Position numbers and translations under genes: made by a program
Shown: one piece after another, positions 10,125 through 18,944 of the stretch
How the letters are laid out: the number at the start of each line of letters is the position of its first letter
Position numbering within the stretch: the first letter of the stretch is position 1
DNA from: Streptomyces cacaoi
GTDB lineage: Bacteria; Actinomycetota; Actinomycetes; Streptomycetales; Streptomycetaceae
DNA length: 64,000 nt
Assembly: GCF_006539165.1 (NCBI RefSeq)
Contig: NZ_BJMM01000012.1
Span: 124,001 to 188,000 of the forward strand
Direction: 5' to 3'
The notes under the pieces: generated by a model
Seen by the model: only the letters and a program-made list of their open reading frames with translations
Databases searched by the model: none
Told to the model about the DNA's origin: nothing

Positions 10125-11966
10125 GTGCACGTACCGCCGAGCACCGGCCGCACCCCGGACGCCGAACGCCCCGGAAACGGCGGAACCGGCCGAAGCAGCC
10201 GAAGCAGCAGCAGAAGCAGCCGCAGGCGTCGGGCCGTCCTCCGTGCCGCACCCGCAGCGCTCGCCGCGACCGCGCTGATCCTGTTGGTGTCGACGTTCCT
10301 CCCGGCACCGCCGGGCCCGGCCACCGCCACGGCCGACGGCGCCCCGCGCGCCCGGCACAGCGGCCCCCGTGCCGAGGGCGACCGGCTGGCCCGGCAGCTG
10401 GTGCGGCGCACCGACGCGCACGGCGCCCTGCGTCATCTGCGGGCGCTCCGGTCGATCGCCGAGCGCAGCGGCGGCACCCGCGCCGCCGGAACCCGGGGCC
10501 ACGAGCGCTCCGCGCGGTACGCGGGAGCCCTGCTGAAGGCCGCCGGCTACCGCGTCACCTACCAGCGGTTCGACTTCGTCCACCGCAGGACGCTCGCCGA
10601 GAAGCTCACGCTGCACGGCTCCCCGCGGCGCGAGGTCCCGGTCCGTCTGATGTCGTACACGAAGAACACCCCCGAGGGCGGACTGACGGCCCCCCTCGCT
10701 GCGGTCCCGGTCGACGCGGACGGCTCCACAGGCTGCGAGGCGCGCGACTACACCGGTGCGCGGTACGGGGGCCGGATCGCGCTGATCCGGCGCGGCTCCT
10801 GCTCGTTCGCACAGAAGCAGGCCGCGGCTGCGGACGCCGGCGCCGTGGGCGCGCTGATCTACAACACCGGGCAGGGCGAGCTGAGCGGCACCCTGGGGAA
10901 GCCGTCCGCCGCCCGCATCCCGACGGCGGGGCTCGCCCGGTCCGACGGCGAGGCCCTGGCGAAGCGCGCCGCCGCGTCCGGGGGCGCGACCGTCACCCTG
11001 GACGTGCGCGAGCACCGCGAGCGGCGCAGCACCCCGAACGTCCTCGCGGAGACCCCCTGGCCCGCCGACGGCCGGAAGGCGGCCGGAGCCGAGCGCGGAA
11101 CCGACGGAAAGAGCGACGGAAGGGCCGAGGGGACAGCAGACGGAGAGGCCGGCCGGAAAACCGAGGGAAAGGGTGACGGAAAGGCCGATCGGAAGGCGGA
11201 CGTCGTCATGATCGGCGCCCATCTCGACTCGGTGCCCGAGGGGCCGGGCATCAACGACAACGCCTCCGGCTCCTCCGGCGTCCTGGAGACCGCCCTCCGG
11301 CTCGCGGACGCGACCCGGCAGACACACCGCCGCCCCCCGCACCCGGTCCGCTTCGCCCTGTGGAGCGCCGAGGAACTGGGCCTGCAAGGCTCCCGGCACT
11401 ACGTCGACGCACTGTCGCGGAGCGAGCGCGACAGCATCGCGCTGTATCTGAACTTCGACATGATCGCGAGCCCCAACTACGGCATCTTCGCGTTCGACGG
11501 GGACGACTCCGACCACACGGGCGCCGGCCCCGGCCCGAAGGGCTCGGCCGCCCTGGAGAAGGGCCTCACCGACTTCCTCGCCGGCCGCGGTCTGGCCACG
11601 CGCGGCACGGACTTCGACGGCCGCTCCGACTACGGCCCGTTCATCGAGGCGGGCATCCCGGCCGGCGGCACGTTCACCGGCGGCGACGGCATCAAGACGG
11701 CCGAGGAGCGACAGCTGTGGGGCGGTACGGCCGGCAAGCCCTACGACAGCTGCTACCACCGCCCCTGCGACACCCTGAAGAACATCGACATGCGGGCGCT
11801 CGACGCCAACGTCAAGGCGATCGCCGACGCCGCCGGGCACTACGCCTGGGACCTCGGCCCGCTCCCCGCCCGCCGTTCCACCGCCTCCGCACCGGGCCGC
11901 ACCGCCACGCGCCCCACCGAACGCCCGGCCACCGGCCCGTACCGGGGACCGCACCTCATCCGCTGA
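10125..11966 (+). CDS. secreted M28 family zinc aminopeptidase with PA domain
   Basis: 613 residues, GTG start behind GGAAGGACC. Residues 1-65 hold an Arg-rich stretch and a hydrophobic signal or anchor. A PA (protease-associated) domain follows (about 180-290, with GRIALIRRGSCSFAQK and AGAVGALIYN). The catalytic domain has the M28 zinc ligands and base in GAHLDSVPEGPGINDNASG, SAEELGLQGS, LNFDMI and the late YHRPCDT histidine. Between PA and catalytic parts lies a low-complexity insert of ~40 Lys/Gly/Asp/Ala residues. The enzyme should remove N-terminal residues from peptides outside the cell, as streptomycete aminopeptidases do. Confidence 0.9.
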   Translation: MHVPPSTGRTPDAERPGNGGTGRSSRSSSRSSRRRRAVLRAAPAALAATALILLVSTFLPAPPGPATATADGAPRARHSGPRAEGDRLARQLVRRTDAHGALRHLRALRSIAERSGGTRAAGTRGHERSARYAGALLKAAGYRVTYQRFDFVHRRTLAEKLTLHGSPRREVPVRLMSYTKNTPEGGLTAPLAAVPVDADGSTGCEARDYTGARYGGRIALIRRGSCSFAQKQAAAADAGAVGALIYNTGQGELSGTLGKPSAARIPTAGLARSDGEALAKRAAASGGATVTLDVREHRERRSTPNVLAETPWPADGRKAAGAERGTDGKSDGRAEGTADGEAGRKTEGKGDGKADRKADVVMIGAHLDSVPEGPGINDNASGSSGVLETALRLADATRQTHRRPPHPVRFALWSAEELGLQGSRHYVDALSRSERDSIALYLNFDMIASPNYGIFAFDGDDSDHTGAGPGPKGSAALEKGLTDFLAGRGLATRGTDFDGRSDYGPFIEAGIPAGGTFTGGDGIKTAEERQLWGGTAGKPYDSCYHRPCDTLKNIDMRALDANVKAIADAAGHYAWDLGPLPARRSTASAPGRTATRPTERPATGPYRGPHLIR

Positions 11967-12188
11967 CCCACCCGGCGCGGTGCGCCGCCGCCCCCCCTCG
12001 GCCGGACGCCGTGCACAGGTTGTGGACGGTGCGCCGCCGCCCCGCCCGCGCCCCCGCGCGACCCGGTGCGCACATACGCCGCCGGGCGCGCGGGCCGGCT
12101 CCCCGACGCGCTCGCCGGGGCCCTTCCGAAGGGGCGAGGGCCCGTCACAAGGCTGCGCACGGCGCCGTCGGCCCGGTAGGCTTTCCGT

Positions 12189-12485
12189 GTGATCTTCAAG
12201 CGAATCGGAAACGGGCGGCCGTACCCCGACCACGGCCGGGAGAGCACCCGCCAGTGGGCGGATGTTGCCCCACGCCCGGTGCGTCTTGACCAGCTCGTCA
12301 CCACGAAGGGCCAGCTCGATCTGGAGACCCTTCTCGCCGAGGACTCGACGTTCTACGGCGATCTGTTCGCCCATGTCGTCAAGTGGCAGGGCGATCTCTA
12401 TCTGGAGGACGGGCTCCACCGGGCGGTACGCGCCGCGCTCCAGCAGCGCCAGGTGCTGCACGCCCGCGTGCTGGAACTGGACTGA
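12189..12485 (+). CDS. VapB-like conserved small protein
   Basis: 98 residues, GTG start. The sequence (MIFKRIGNGRPYPDHG, then DQLVTTKGQLDLETLLAEDS and a C-terminal DLYLEDGLHRAVRAALQQR) is a conserved streptomycete protein that is usually labelled a VapB-family antitoxin. No PIN-domain toxin is next to it, so the antitoxin label rests on resemblance only. It lies between the M28 peptidase and the LytR_C gene. Confidence 0.7.
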   Translation: MIFKRIGNGRPYPDHGRESTRQWADVAPRPVRLDQLVTTKGQLDLETLLAEDSTFYGDLFAHVVKWQGDLYLEDGLHRAVRAALQQRQVLHARVLELD

Positions 12486-12606
12486 CGCCCGCCGCCGGAC
12501 CACACCCGGCCGGCCCGGGCCCCCGGGTGGCCCGAACGGGTACGCATTCCGACCAGCCATTGATCATTTAGTAGGCAGCGCACCCGCCCGGCACTACGCT
12601 GCGCAC

Positions 12607-13377
12607 ATGAGCATGCTCACTCCTCCTGGCATGGGCGGCAAGTACCGCATCAAGGGTGACCGTTACCCACGGATGCGCAGGTCACGGGGGCGTGGAAAGG
12701 TCATCACGGCCTACACGGCCGCGGTGTTGGCCATCGCCGTCATCGGGTGGGGGACACTCCAGCTCATCGACGTCTTCTCCGGCGGCTCCGGAGGCAACAC
12801 GGCCGGAACCGCCTCGGGCTCCCGCCCCTCCCACTGCGCGACCACGTCCGCCGCCCGCGACGACGGCCCGGAGAAGACCCCGGGCGACGAGAAGGGCGGC
12901 GCAGAGGGCAAGGACAGCACGGGAGCCAAGGGGAGCAAGGAAGACAAGGGGGACAAGGGCGGCGGAAAGGGCTCGTCCGCCGCGCCGGGGAAGCTCCCCG
13001 AGCCGGGCAGCATCACGGTCAACGTCCTCAACGCCACCTCCCGCAGCGGTCTGGCCAAGGACACCTCGGAGGAGCTGAAGAAGCGCGGCTTCAAGATCGG
13101 CAAGGTGGGCAACGCCCCCGCGGAGCTCGACAAGAAGGTCAAGAAGGCCGGGGTGCTCCTCGGCGCCCCCGGCGGGGACACGGCCGCCCGGCTGAAGGTG
13201 CTGGGCACCCAGCTGCGCGGGGCCGAGACCCGCTACGAGAAGCGGGACGGCGAGGAGATCGACCTCGTCATCGGCAAAGGCTTCACCAAGCTGACGAAGG
13301 AGTCGTCGGCGAACGCGGCGCTGCACCAGCTGACCGCCGAGGAGAAGCGCAAGACCCGGAGCGAGGCACCCTGCTGA
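12607..13377 (+). CDS. LytR C-terminal domain membrane protein
   Basis: 256 residues: a basic N-terminus, one transmembrane helix (about 34-55), a Lys/Gly/Glu-rich linker (about 75-130), then a LytR_C domain beginning ITVNVLNATSRSGLAKDTSEE. LytR_C domains accompany LCP cell-wall ligases but here stand alone, so this is probably an envelope-associated accessory factor. ATG 12607 is the first in frame after an AT-rich promoter-like stretch (TTGATCATTTAGTAGG, near 12560). Confidence 0.82.
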   Translation: MSMLTPPGMGGKYRIKGDRYPRMRRSRGRGKVITAYTAAVLAIAVIGWGTLQLIDVFSGGSGGNTAGTASGSRPSHCATTSAARDDGPEKTPGDEKGGAEGKDSTGAKGSKEDKGDKGGGKGSSAAPGKLPEPGSITVNVLNATSRSGLAKDTSEELKKRGFKIGKVGNAPAELDKKVKKAGVLLGAPGGDTAARLKVLGTQLRGAETRYEKRDGEEIDLVIGKGFTKLTKESSANAALHQLTAEEKRKTRSEAPC

Positions 13378-13409
13378 ATCCGCCGGGCCCGCTGAACACT
13401 CCGAGGTGA

Positions 13410-13432
13410 CCGGCCGCAGGGGAGGCGGCCGG
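13410..13432. terminator. hairpin between converging LytR_C and upp genes
   Basis: An 8-bp GC stem, CCGGCCGC (13410-13417) with GCGGCCGG (13425-13432), lies between two converging stop codons. Confidence 0.55.
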
Positions 13433-13444
13433 ACACGCGTCCGC

Positions 13445-14080
13445 TCAGCCGGCCGTCCCGTACATCCGGTCACCGGCGTCGCCGAGGCCGGGGACGATGA
13501 AACCCTGCTCGTCGAGGCGCTCGTCCACCGAGGCCGTCACGACGGTCACCGGCGTACCGGCCAGCTCCCGCTCCATGACCTCGACGCCCTCCGGCGCCGC
13601 GAGCAGGCAGAGCGCGGTGACGTCGTCGGCGCCGCGGCGGATCAGTTCCTTGATCCCCGCGACGAGCGTGCCGCCCGTCGCCAGCATCGGGTCCAGCACA
13701 TAGACCTGGCGGCCCGAGAGATCGTCCGGCATCCGGTTCGCGTACGTGGACGCCTGGAGGGTCTCCTCGTCCCGGATCATGCCCAGGAAGCCGACCTCCG
13801 CCGTCGGCAGCAGCCGGACCATGCCCTCCAGCATGCCGAGGCCCGCACGGATGATCGGCACCACGAGCGGCCGGGGCCGGGACAGCTGCACACCGGTCGT
13901 CTCCGTGACCGGCGTGCGGATCCCGACCTCTTCGACGCGCACGTCGCGGGTCGCCTCGTACGCCAGCAGCGTCACCAACTCGTCCGCGAGACGGCGGAAG
14001 GTCGGGGAATCGGTGCGCGCGTCGCGCAGGGTGGTCAGTTTGTGCGCCACCAGCGGGTGGTCGACGATCTGCAAACGCAC
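13445..14080 (-). CDS. upp: uracil phosphoribosyltransferase
   Basis: 211 residues, transferring phosphoribose from PRPP to uracil to make UMP in pyrimidine salvage. Visible: [14 protein letters not shown], the PRPP loop [13 protein letters not shown] and the C-terminal uracil-binding [16 protein letters not shown] 14080 follows GGAGGATATT and gives the conserved start [15 protein letters not shown]; an upstream ATG would add 13 unconserved residues. It is the last clearly chromosomal gene before the composition changes. Confidence 0.96.
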   Translation of the reverse strand: MRLQIVDHPLVAHKLTTLRDARTDSPTFRRLADELVTLLAYEATRDVRVEEVGIRTPVTETTGVQLSRPRPLVVPIIRAGLGMLEGMVRLLPTAEVGFLGMIRDEETLQASTYANRMPDDLSGRQVYVLDPMLATGGTLVAGIKELIRRGADDVTALCLLAAPEGVEVMERELAGTPVTVVTASVDERLDEQGFIVPGLGDAGDRMYGTAG

Positions 14081-14485
14081 AATATCCTCCAAGGGCCTGA
14101 ACAGCAACGAAGGCCGCACAGCGGCCCTGGGGCTTCAGGGTACCGAGCTAGCGACGAAGACCGCCGTGCCGGTCGCAGGCAGCCTTGGGCCCGCGCGTCG
14201 TGAGCACACGGGGTCGCCCCCCAGGGGGGCGAGGACGCTGCGAACGAGCAGTCTCCTGAGCGGCGGATAGGGCCGCGGGAGGGAAGCGACGGAAGGCACA
14301 GCAGCCGTGTGATGTAGGGCGCTCGCCATTGGGGCGCCAGCGTCACTTAACGCGTCAGTTGACCAAAACACTTGACGTTCCGTGAGCCCCCAGGGCCCCG
14401 CGAAACTTCTGGGCTAGCAACTTTCTTGCCCCGGCTATACGCTCATCGCTCTCATCCATCGCAGGGCACGGCGAGGGGGGCATTC
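14081..14485. other. intergenic junction between upp and the accessory region
   Basis: This 405-base stretch holds the upp promoter (leftward) and probably the promoter of the small gene at 14486. A hairpin CGCCCCCC..GGGGGGCG sits at 14215-14231. ACTTGACGTTCCG at about 14369 partly resembles the phage box described elsewhere. I find no tRNA and no recognisable att core; the change in composition starts here. Confidence 0.4.
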
Positions 14486-14878
14486 ATGAGTGATGACACA
14501 TCGAAGACAGCTACTTGGCTCGGAATCGCTGTGTCGATCTTGACGGTACTCGCCTTCTTCGGAGTCAAAAATTTTGATGAACTAAAGCAGGCGATCGACT
14601 CCGACTCGGGGGACCGCAAGGCGTGTAATCAGGTGGCAGAGTACACCCAGCAAAACAAGATAAATGTTCAGTCTCCCGCACAGATTAAAATTTACGCTGA
14701 CGTATTGCGGGACGCGGCCACCAAAGCGAGCAGCGCCGACTTTCGTAGCAAACTACACAACGCCGCCGAATATTGGGATGCGCAAGCTCGTCAACTGGAA
14801 GACCCCTCCTACGACGCACCAAATGACAACTCGGCCACAGCATTGCTGACTAATTATTGTGCACAGCTATCGACTTGA
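14486..14878 (+). CDS. small membrane-anchored protein of unknown function
   Basis: 130 residues, ATG behind GAGGGGGG. One transmembrane helix near the N-terminus (about 12-26, WLGIAVSILTVLAFFGV) is followed by a ~100-residue hydrophilic domain with two cysteines (in DRKACNQV and TNYCAQL) that could pair. Codon use is AT-richer than its neighbours, indicating recent acquisition. I recognise no family. It stands alone on the rightward strand. Confidence 0.7.
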   Translation: MSDDTSKTATWLGIAVSILTVLAFFGVKNFDELKQAIDSDSGDRKACNQVAEYTQQNKINVQSPAQIKIYADVLRDAATKASSADFRSKLHNAAEYWDAQARQLEDPSYDAPNDNSATALLTNYCAQLST

Positions 14879-14984
14879 AGGGCAACCAGCAAGAAACCGA
14901 ACACGCCCGCCAGTATGCCGACTGGCATTGTTGACGTTTCTTTCCCAGCCGCCAGACCGTCTGCAACACAATGCCCTGAGCCAG

Positions 14985-15722
14985 TTAACTGGCCCCCCAC
15001 GTGGTCAGCTTGAATTCAACGGTCGGGATACTGTCAGCAATACCAGCGTTATATACGATACGATCGATAGTGGCCCGCGCTACAGTACCCTGCGACGTCA
15101 CGGCACACAGGGATGCACCTTCCTCAAAACCATCATCAATGGGCTTCGCATCGTCGGTGATATCCAAAGCGCCTCCGATCGAGGCGCCGGAGGCAGCGGC
15201 GGCGCACTCCTTGACGCCACTCCTCTCCCCCTTACGCAGCAGGCCGACCGAAGCACCCTCCTCGGCCACCAGTTTTGCTTCCGCGCACGTCACATAACGC
15301 ATGTCAGTAGCTTTTAGCTGCTCACTACTTAGATCCCCCTCGTCTGCGACTCGTCGGGTGATCGGGTGCTCCCCGCCATTTGGATTTCCATCGAAATCGA
15401 TTGCAATGTATGGGTCGCAAAAACTGCCATCATGTGCGGTTCGGATTGCCATGGGTACCGCATTATGCTTTAGACGGTACCTCTTCGGTTTCTCCGGTGA
15501 GGCGTGCGAAGCTTCCCCGTCGCGAGGGGCATCAGCACTGCGCTCAGGGGTGCTGTCATTGGCAGCCTCGCCACCTCTTCGGTTGGCGTCGTTTCCCGCA
15601 CATTGCGCTTGGTCGTTGCAGTTCATCTCCGTCCCGCCGCACGCAGACAGAGCGAGGGTGGCGCTTGCGCTGAACAGGACACCAGCAGCACCTTTAATTA
15701 GCAGAGCTCTCAGCCCGCTCAC
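14985..15722 (-). CDS. putative lipoprotein with NCxDxAQC motif
   Basis: 245 residues. A signal peptide ends in the lipobox LALSAC, so Cys28 should be lipidated. Directly after it comes GGTEMNCNDQAQCAGNDANR, then an Asp/Ser/Glu-rich linker and a ~150-residue domain with four cysteines, unfamiliar to me. The GTG start overlaps the stop of the upstream 15719 gene (GTGA). That gene ends in an almost identical cysteine motif. Likely exported to the outer face of the membrane. No function assignable. Confidence 0.75.
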   Translation of the reverse strand: MSGLRALLIKGAAGVLFSASATLALSACGGTEMNCNDQAQCAGNDANRRGGEAANDSTPERSADAPRDGEASHASPEKPKRYRLKHNAVPMAIRTAHDGSFCDPYIAIDFDGNPNGGEHPITRRVADEGDLSSEQLKATDMRYVTCAEAKLVAEEGASVGLLRKGERSGVKECAAAASGASIGGALDITDDAKPIDDGFEEGASLCAVTSQGTVARATIDRIVYNAGIADSIPTVEFKLTTWGAS

Positions 15723-15895
15723 CGCTCGTCACTGCCGTCGGTGCGATTGGCATCCCCCCCGGCACACTGGGCTGTGTCACGGCAGTTGTTCTCAGTGCCA
15801 CCAGAGTCTGCAAGGAGCAAGGCAGCCCCGCTGATCAACGCGGCTACGATCGGCACCACGATGGCAATCCACTGATTCCTGGTCAAACTAGCCAT
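15719..15895 (-). CDS. one-helix membrane protein sharing the lipoprotein's cysteine motif
   Basis: 58 residues from ATG 15895 (GTG 15904 is also possible; both have GAAGG upstream). A single helix (WIAIVVPIVAALISGAALLL) is followed by GGTENNCRDTAQCAGGDANR, which matches the segment after the lipobox of the adjacent lipoprotein at 17 of 20 positions. It is co-translated with that lipoprotein through a 4-base overlap. The pair therefore shows the same external motif on a helix anchor and on a lipid anchor. Confidence 0.65.
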   Translation of the reverse strand: MASLTRNQWIAIVVPIVAALISGAALLLADSGGTENNCRDTAQCAGGDANRTDGSDER

Positions 15896-16157
15896 AACCC
15901 GCACGCCTTCCTTCGTCGAGTGACTAGGCCATCACTATCCGAAACGCCACCGCGACGTTGTTGGTTCCGCACATTCCCAACTTGGTCCTCCGCAGAGCGG
16001 AACTTCGAACAGGGAACACCAGTTCGATCCCATGCCCCGAAACCGCCACCGCGTGCACCGGCTCGACACGCCCTCACCGAAGATGCCCACAAAACTGGTT
16101 TCAGCAACATCGCATTTTCGGCCACGCGTTCGACGATGACCGAACACCGTCACAGCT

Positions 16158-16415
16158 ATGAGCAATCAGCCCACGCACGCCAGCAGCAACAACGGCACGG
16201 CCGGCGGTGTCGTCATCCAGGCCGGGGACCTGCATGGCGGTCTGCGCGTCGGAGAGGGGCCGCCCTCGTTGCGGGGCGACCCCTTCGTAGCGGTGTCGCG
16301 AGAAACGTGCGATTCAGCAGCCCAACTCCTGCGGCACTTGGCCGCTGTCGACGCAGGCACCGCCGAGACGGCGCTCAACGTTGCGAGGGTGTTGGAACGA
16401 GCAGTAGTGCGCTGA
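16158..16415 (+). CDS. small protein with VVIQAGDLHGG motif
   Basis: 85 residues. After a Ser/Asn-rich start comes NGTAGGVVIQAGDLHGGLRV, a short motif I know from the N-termini of many actinobacterial proteins of regulatory or defence type, where it precedes other domains. Here only ~50 helical residues follow, so the protein may be a cut-down member. The upstream Shine-Dalgarno is weak. It ends 26 bases before a bidirectional terminator. Confidence 0.55.
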   Translation: MSNQPTHASSNNGTAGGVVIQAGDLHGGLRVGEGPPSLRGDPFVAVSRETCDSAAQLLRHLAAVDAGTAETALNVARVLERAVVR

Positions 16416-16441
16416 CGCTGCTCTGGACCGGGTGACTAAAC

Positions 16442-16468
16442 ACCGCCGCCCCCACCAGGGGCGGCGGT
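16442..16468. terminator. bidirectional terminator at the end of the early operon
   Basis: A perfect 11-bp stem ACCGCCGCCCC / GGGGCGGCGGT with a 5-nt loop. It overlaps the end of the dCMP deaminase gene (leftward) and follows the 16158 gene (rightward). Confidence 0.75.
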
Positions 16469-16899
16469 CAGGCGTTCCACCTCCTGGTAAGGATTCGTCC
16501 TGTCTTCGCTTCCCGCCAGTGGACGTCGGATACACCGGCTCCTTTGATGAGGCGCTCGCATCCATGGCAGGGCTCCCGTGTCACGTAGAGGGAGCCGTCC
16601 TTTTTGGTGTGGGTGTCGGCGCGCAGCACGGCGTTGGCCTCTGCGTGGACGGCGATGCAGTTCACGTACCCGTTCCCGCCCCCGGGTGGGAGTTGCTCGT
16701 AGGTGAGCTGGCCTCGCGGGCATGCGCCGTCGATGCAGTGGGGCTCGCCGGCTGGGGATCCGTTGTACCCGAAGGCTACTGATAGTTCGTCAGGTGCGAC
16801 GAGGACGGCTCCGACCTTCGAGCGTGAGCAGGTTGACCCTTGCGCGACCGCTTCGGCGATCCTCATGTACAGCTCGGGTTTGGAGAGGCGTGTGGTCAT
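16468..16899 (-). CDS. dCMP deaminase (cytidine/deoxycytidylate deaminase family)
   Basis: 143 residues. The zinc site is HAEANAVLRA (His plus catalytic Glu) with REPCHGCERL (two cysteine ligands), the CDA-fold signature; an extra GEPHCIDGACPR region matches the second zinc loop of phage dCMP deaminases. It should make dUMP from dCMP and so feed the phage ThyX. ATG overlaps the polymerase stop (ATGA). Last gene of the leftward operon. Confidence 0.88.
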   Translation of the reverse strand: MTTRLSKPELYMRIAEAVAQGSTCSRSKVGAVLVAPDELSVAFGYNGSPAGEPHCIDGACPRGQLTYEQLPPGGGNGYVNCIAVHAEANAVLRADTHTKKDGSLYVTREPCHGCERLIKGAGVSDVHWREAKTGRILTRRWNA

Positions 16900-18689
16900 G
16901 CTGCGCACTCCTTTTCGTACTTGCTGCCCCAGCTCCGGCCGGCCACGGTCGGTTCGGTGTCGATGACGACGCCGCGTATCTCCTCGCGCATGATCTGGGC
17001 GGCCCGTCGTGCGCCGTACTCTGCGTGCTCGGCTGGCATGGAGAACACGCACTCGTCGTGGACGGGCAGGCGGGCGTACGGCGTGAAGCCCTCCTTGTGG
17101 AGGCGGAGGAGTGCGCGGCCGGTGACGTCCCGGGATGAGGATTGGATCTTGTAGTTCATGGCCGAGTACGGCCGGTCCTTGTCGACGAGGATCTGGCGGC
17201 CGGTCATGGTGGTGATGCGGCCGCGGCGTCGGGCTTCGTCCATGAGCTGCCGGTTGTAGCGGGCGAGCCCCGGCCATGCTTGCCAGAACTTCGTGATGAC
17301 GTGCTTGGCCGTCGGCTCGTCGAGTCCGCCCTGCTCCATCAGGGCTGAGGCGCCGCCGCCGTAGGCGGACAGGAAGTTGGTCATCTTTCCGATGGCTCTG
17401 TCTACGCCGGCTGCGTCCGCGGTGATCTGGTGCAGGTCCGCTCCTTCGGCGAACGCCTGCTTCATGCGGCGGTCGCCGGAGAGTGCGGCTGCGACGCGGA
17501 GTTCCTGCGCGGCGTAGTCGACAGCCACCGTTACGTGGCCCTCGTCGGCGATGAACGCGTTGCGGACGTAGGGGTCCTTGGAGGGGAGGGTCTGGGCGGG
17601 GACGTCGCCGGATATGGACATGCGGGCGGTTCTGGCCCCGAGGGAGTTGATGCTTCCGTGGCAGCGGCCGTCGCCTTCGCTGGCGAGGATGAAGTTGTCG
17701 AACCAGGTCGACTTCATCTTCGCGTACTTCTTCGCGTTGATGACCGCCTCGGCCAACGGGTCGGGGGCGCAGCTTTTGAGGATGTTGTCGTTGACCTGCC
17801 ACTTGCCGGTCTTGGTCTTGTGGGTGAGCCGGTGGCCTCGTGCGATGAGGGCCGCGGCCACCTGGTCGGTGCTGTTGACGTTCTCGACCCCGGCGCAGCG
17901 CCGGGCCACGTTCTGCCAGTGGGCGGCTTGTTGTGCCAGAGCTGCGGATTCGCGCATGCAGTAGTCGCGGTCGGTGAGGTAGCCGGTGCGCTGCATGTAG
18001 CCGCAGATGGCGGCGAGTTGGTGTTCGTAGCCGATCAGTCCGCGTGCGCTGTGGGGGATCTTCCGCAGGGTGGTGTGGGCCAGGCGGTAGGCGAGGAGGG
18101 GGTCCATGCCGGCGTACAGCAGGAGCTCGGGGTCGAAGAGGTCGACCTGGCTGAAGGCTTTTTCCTTCGTGGTGCGGTAGCGCTGGGCGATGTGGGCCAT
18201 GGAGCCCTTGACTTCGGTGGCTACGCGGTCGTCGATGTAGACCTTGGTGAGTTCTTCGAGTGTGTGTCCGTGTCCGCCGTCCTTCTTGCTGCGGCTGTCG
18301 ACGAGGTGAGCGGTGATCTTGCTGTCCAGCAGCTTCGGGAACAGCTCCTCGGCGCGGATGTCGCCGCTCCACTGGTCAAGGCTGAGGATGTCGAAGGTGC
18401 CGTTGTGCATGACCAGGCGGTCGATGTGCCGGAGGGCTCCGAGGACGTCACCGATCATCTGTCCGCCGTGTTCCAGCGGAATGACCCATGCTTCGTTGGC
18501 GTTGCCGAACTGGGCGAGCCGCACTCTGAAGCCGGGTTGGTAGATCTTCAGGCCCGTGGTCTCGGTGTCGAAGCCGAGGATGGTCTTGTTGCGTCGGATG
18601 AACGTGCGGAAGGCCGGCAGGTCTTCCTCGTGTTCGACGGCGTTGATGGTGATCGGCTCGGTGCCGATCCGGTAGCAGAAGCTGAGCAA
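16896..18689 (-). CDS. family A DNA polymerase with 3'-5' exonuclease domain
   Basis: 597 residues, the phage replicase. The exonuclease domain begins FDTETTG (Asp41, Glu43). Polymerase motif A is VAVDYAAQELRV (Asp391), motif B has Lys435 to Tyr443 in IGKMTNFLSAYGG, and motif C is VHDE (543-546). There is no 5' nuclease domain, and the length fits actinophage PolA proteins. Motif A reads DYAAQELR rather than the common DYSQIELR, a small departure. Ends in ATGA overlap with the deaminase gene. A hairpin terminator lies just upstream. Confidence 0.95.
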   Translation of the reverse strand: MLSFCYRIGTEPITINAVEHEEDLPAFRTFIRRNKTILGFDTETTGLKIYQPGFRVRLAQFGNANEAWVIPLEHGGQMIGDVLGALRHIDRLVMHNGTFDILSLDQWSGDIRAEELFPKLLDSKITAHLVDSRSKKDGGHGHTLEELTKVYIDDRVATEVKGSMAHIAQRYRTTKEKAFSQVDLFDPELLLYAGMDPLLAYRLAHTTLRKIPHSARGLIGYEHQLAAICGYMQRTGYLTDRDYCMRESAALAQQAAHWQNVARRCAGVENVNSTDQVAAALIARGHRLTHKTKTGKWQVNDNILKSCAPDPLAEAVINAKKYAKMKSTWFDNFILASEGDGRCHGSINSLGARTARMSISGDVPAQTLPSKDPYVRNAFIADEGHVTVAVDYAAQELRVAAALSGDRRMKQAFAEGADLHQITADAAGVDRAIGKMTNFLSAYGGGASALMEQGGLDEPTAKHVITKFWQAWPGLARYNRQLMDEARRRGRITTMTGRQILVDKDRPYSAMNYKIQSSSRDVTGRALLRLHKEGFTPYARLPVHDECVFSMPAEHAEYGARRAAQIMREEIRGVVIDTEPTVAGRSWGSKYEKECAA

Positions 18690-18721
18690 GGTCCCCCTCT
18701 CTCTCTCTTCGTTCGGGCGCA

Positions 18722-18755
18722 GAAAAAAAAGGGGCCCGCTTTACGCAGGCCCCTT
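18722..18755 (-). terminator. intrinsic terminator upstream of the polymerase gene
   Basis: Read leftward, a 10-bp stem AGGGGCCTGC / GCGGGCCCCT (one mismatch) is followed by eight T. It sits between the 18774 gene and the polymerase and would limit read-through into the distal genes. Confidence 0.75.
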
Positions 18756-18759
18756 GTTT

Positions 18760-18772
18760 CTGTTTGTCAAGT
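18760..18772 (-). promoter_or_regulatory. stoperator-like box 1
   Basis: Leftward strand ACTTGACAAACAG, one mismatch from the recurring 13-mer ACTTGACAAACGG. It lies between the 18774 stop and the terminator. Confidence 0.6.
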
Positions 18773-18773
18773 T

Positions 18774-18944
18774 CTAGTGCTGTGAGACGGGCACCATGTG
18801 CAGCGCCCGTATGCGCCGGGGGTTGAGGTAGTGGGTTGCCTCCCGGCCGTGGACCACGAGGAACGTTCCGTCGTGGACGACTTCGCCGATCACCTCGTCC
18901 ACGTCTCCGTCGTCGTACTCGACGTACACGTGCTGGTCAGTCAC
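18774..18944 (-). CDS. small conserved-type phage protein, unknown function
   Basis: 56 residues, GTG start, acidic N-terminal half (DQHVYVEYDDGDVDEV) and a basic C-terminal half. The start lies inside the end of the upstream gene (8-base overlap), typical of a tightly packed phage operon. No family recognised. Confidence 0.55.
   Translation of the reverse strand: MTDQHVYVEYDDGDVDEVIGEVVHDGTFLVVHGREATHYLNPRRIRALHMVPVSQH

Noticed and set aside
12189..12485. A VapBC toxin-antitoxin pair
   Set aside because: No PIN-domain toxin lies on either side; only the VapB-like member is present.
14215..14231. The CGCCCCCC/GGGGGGCG hairpin as the end of a tRNA or an att core
   Set aside because: It has no loop of useful size and no tRNA features; probably a leader or terminator structure near upp.
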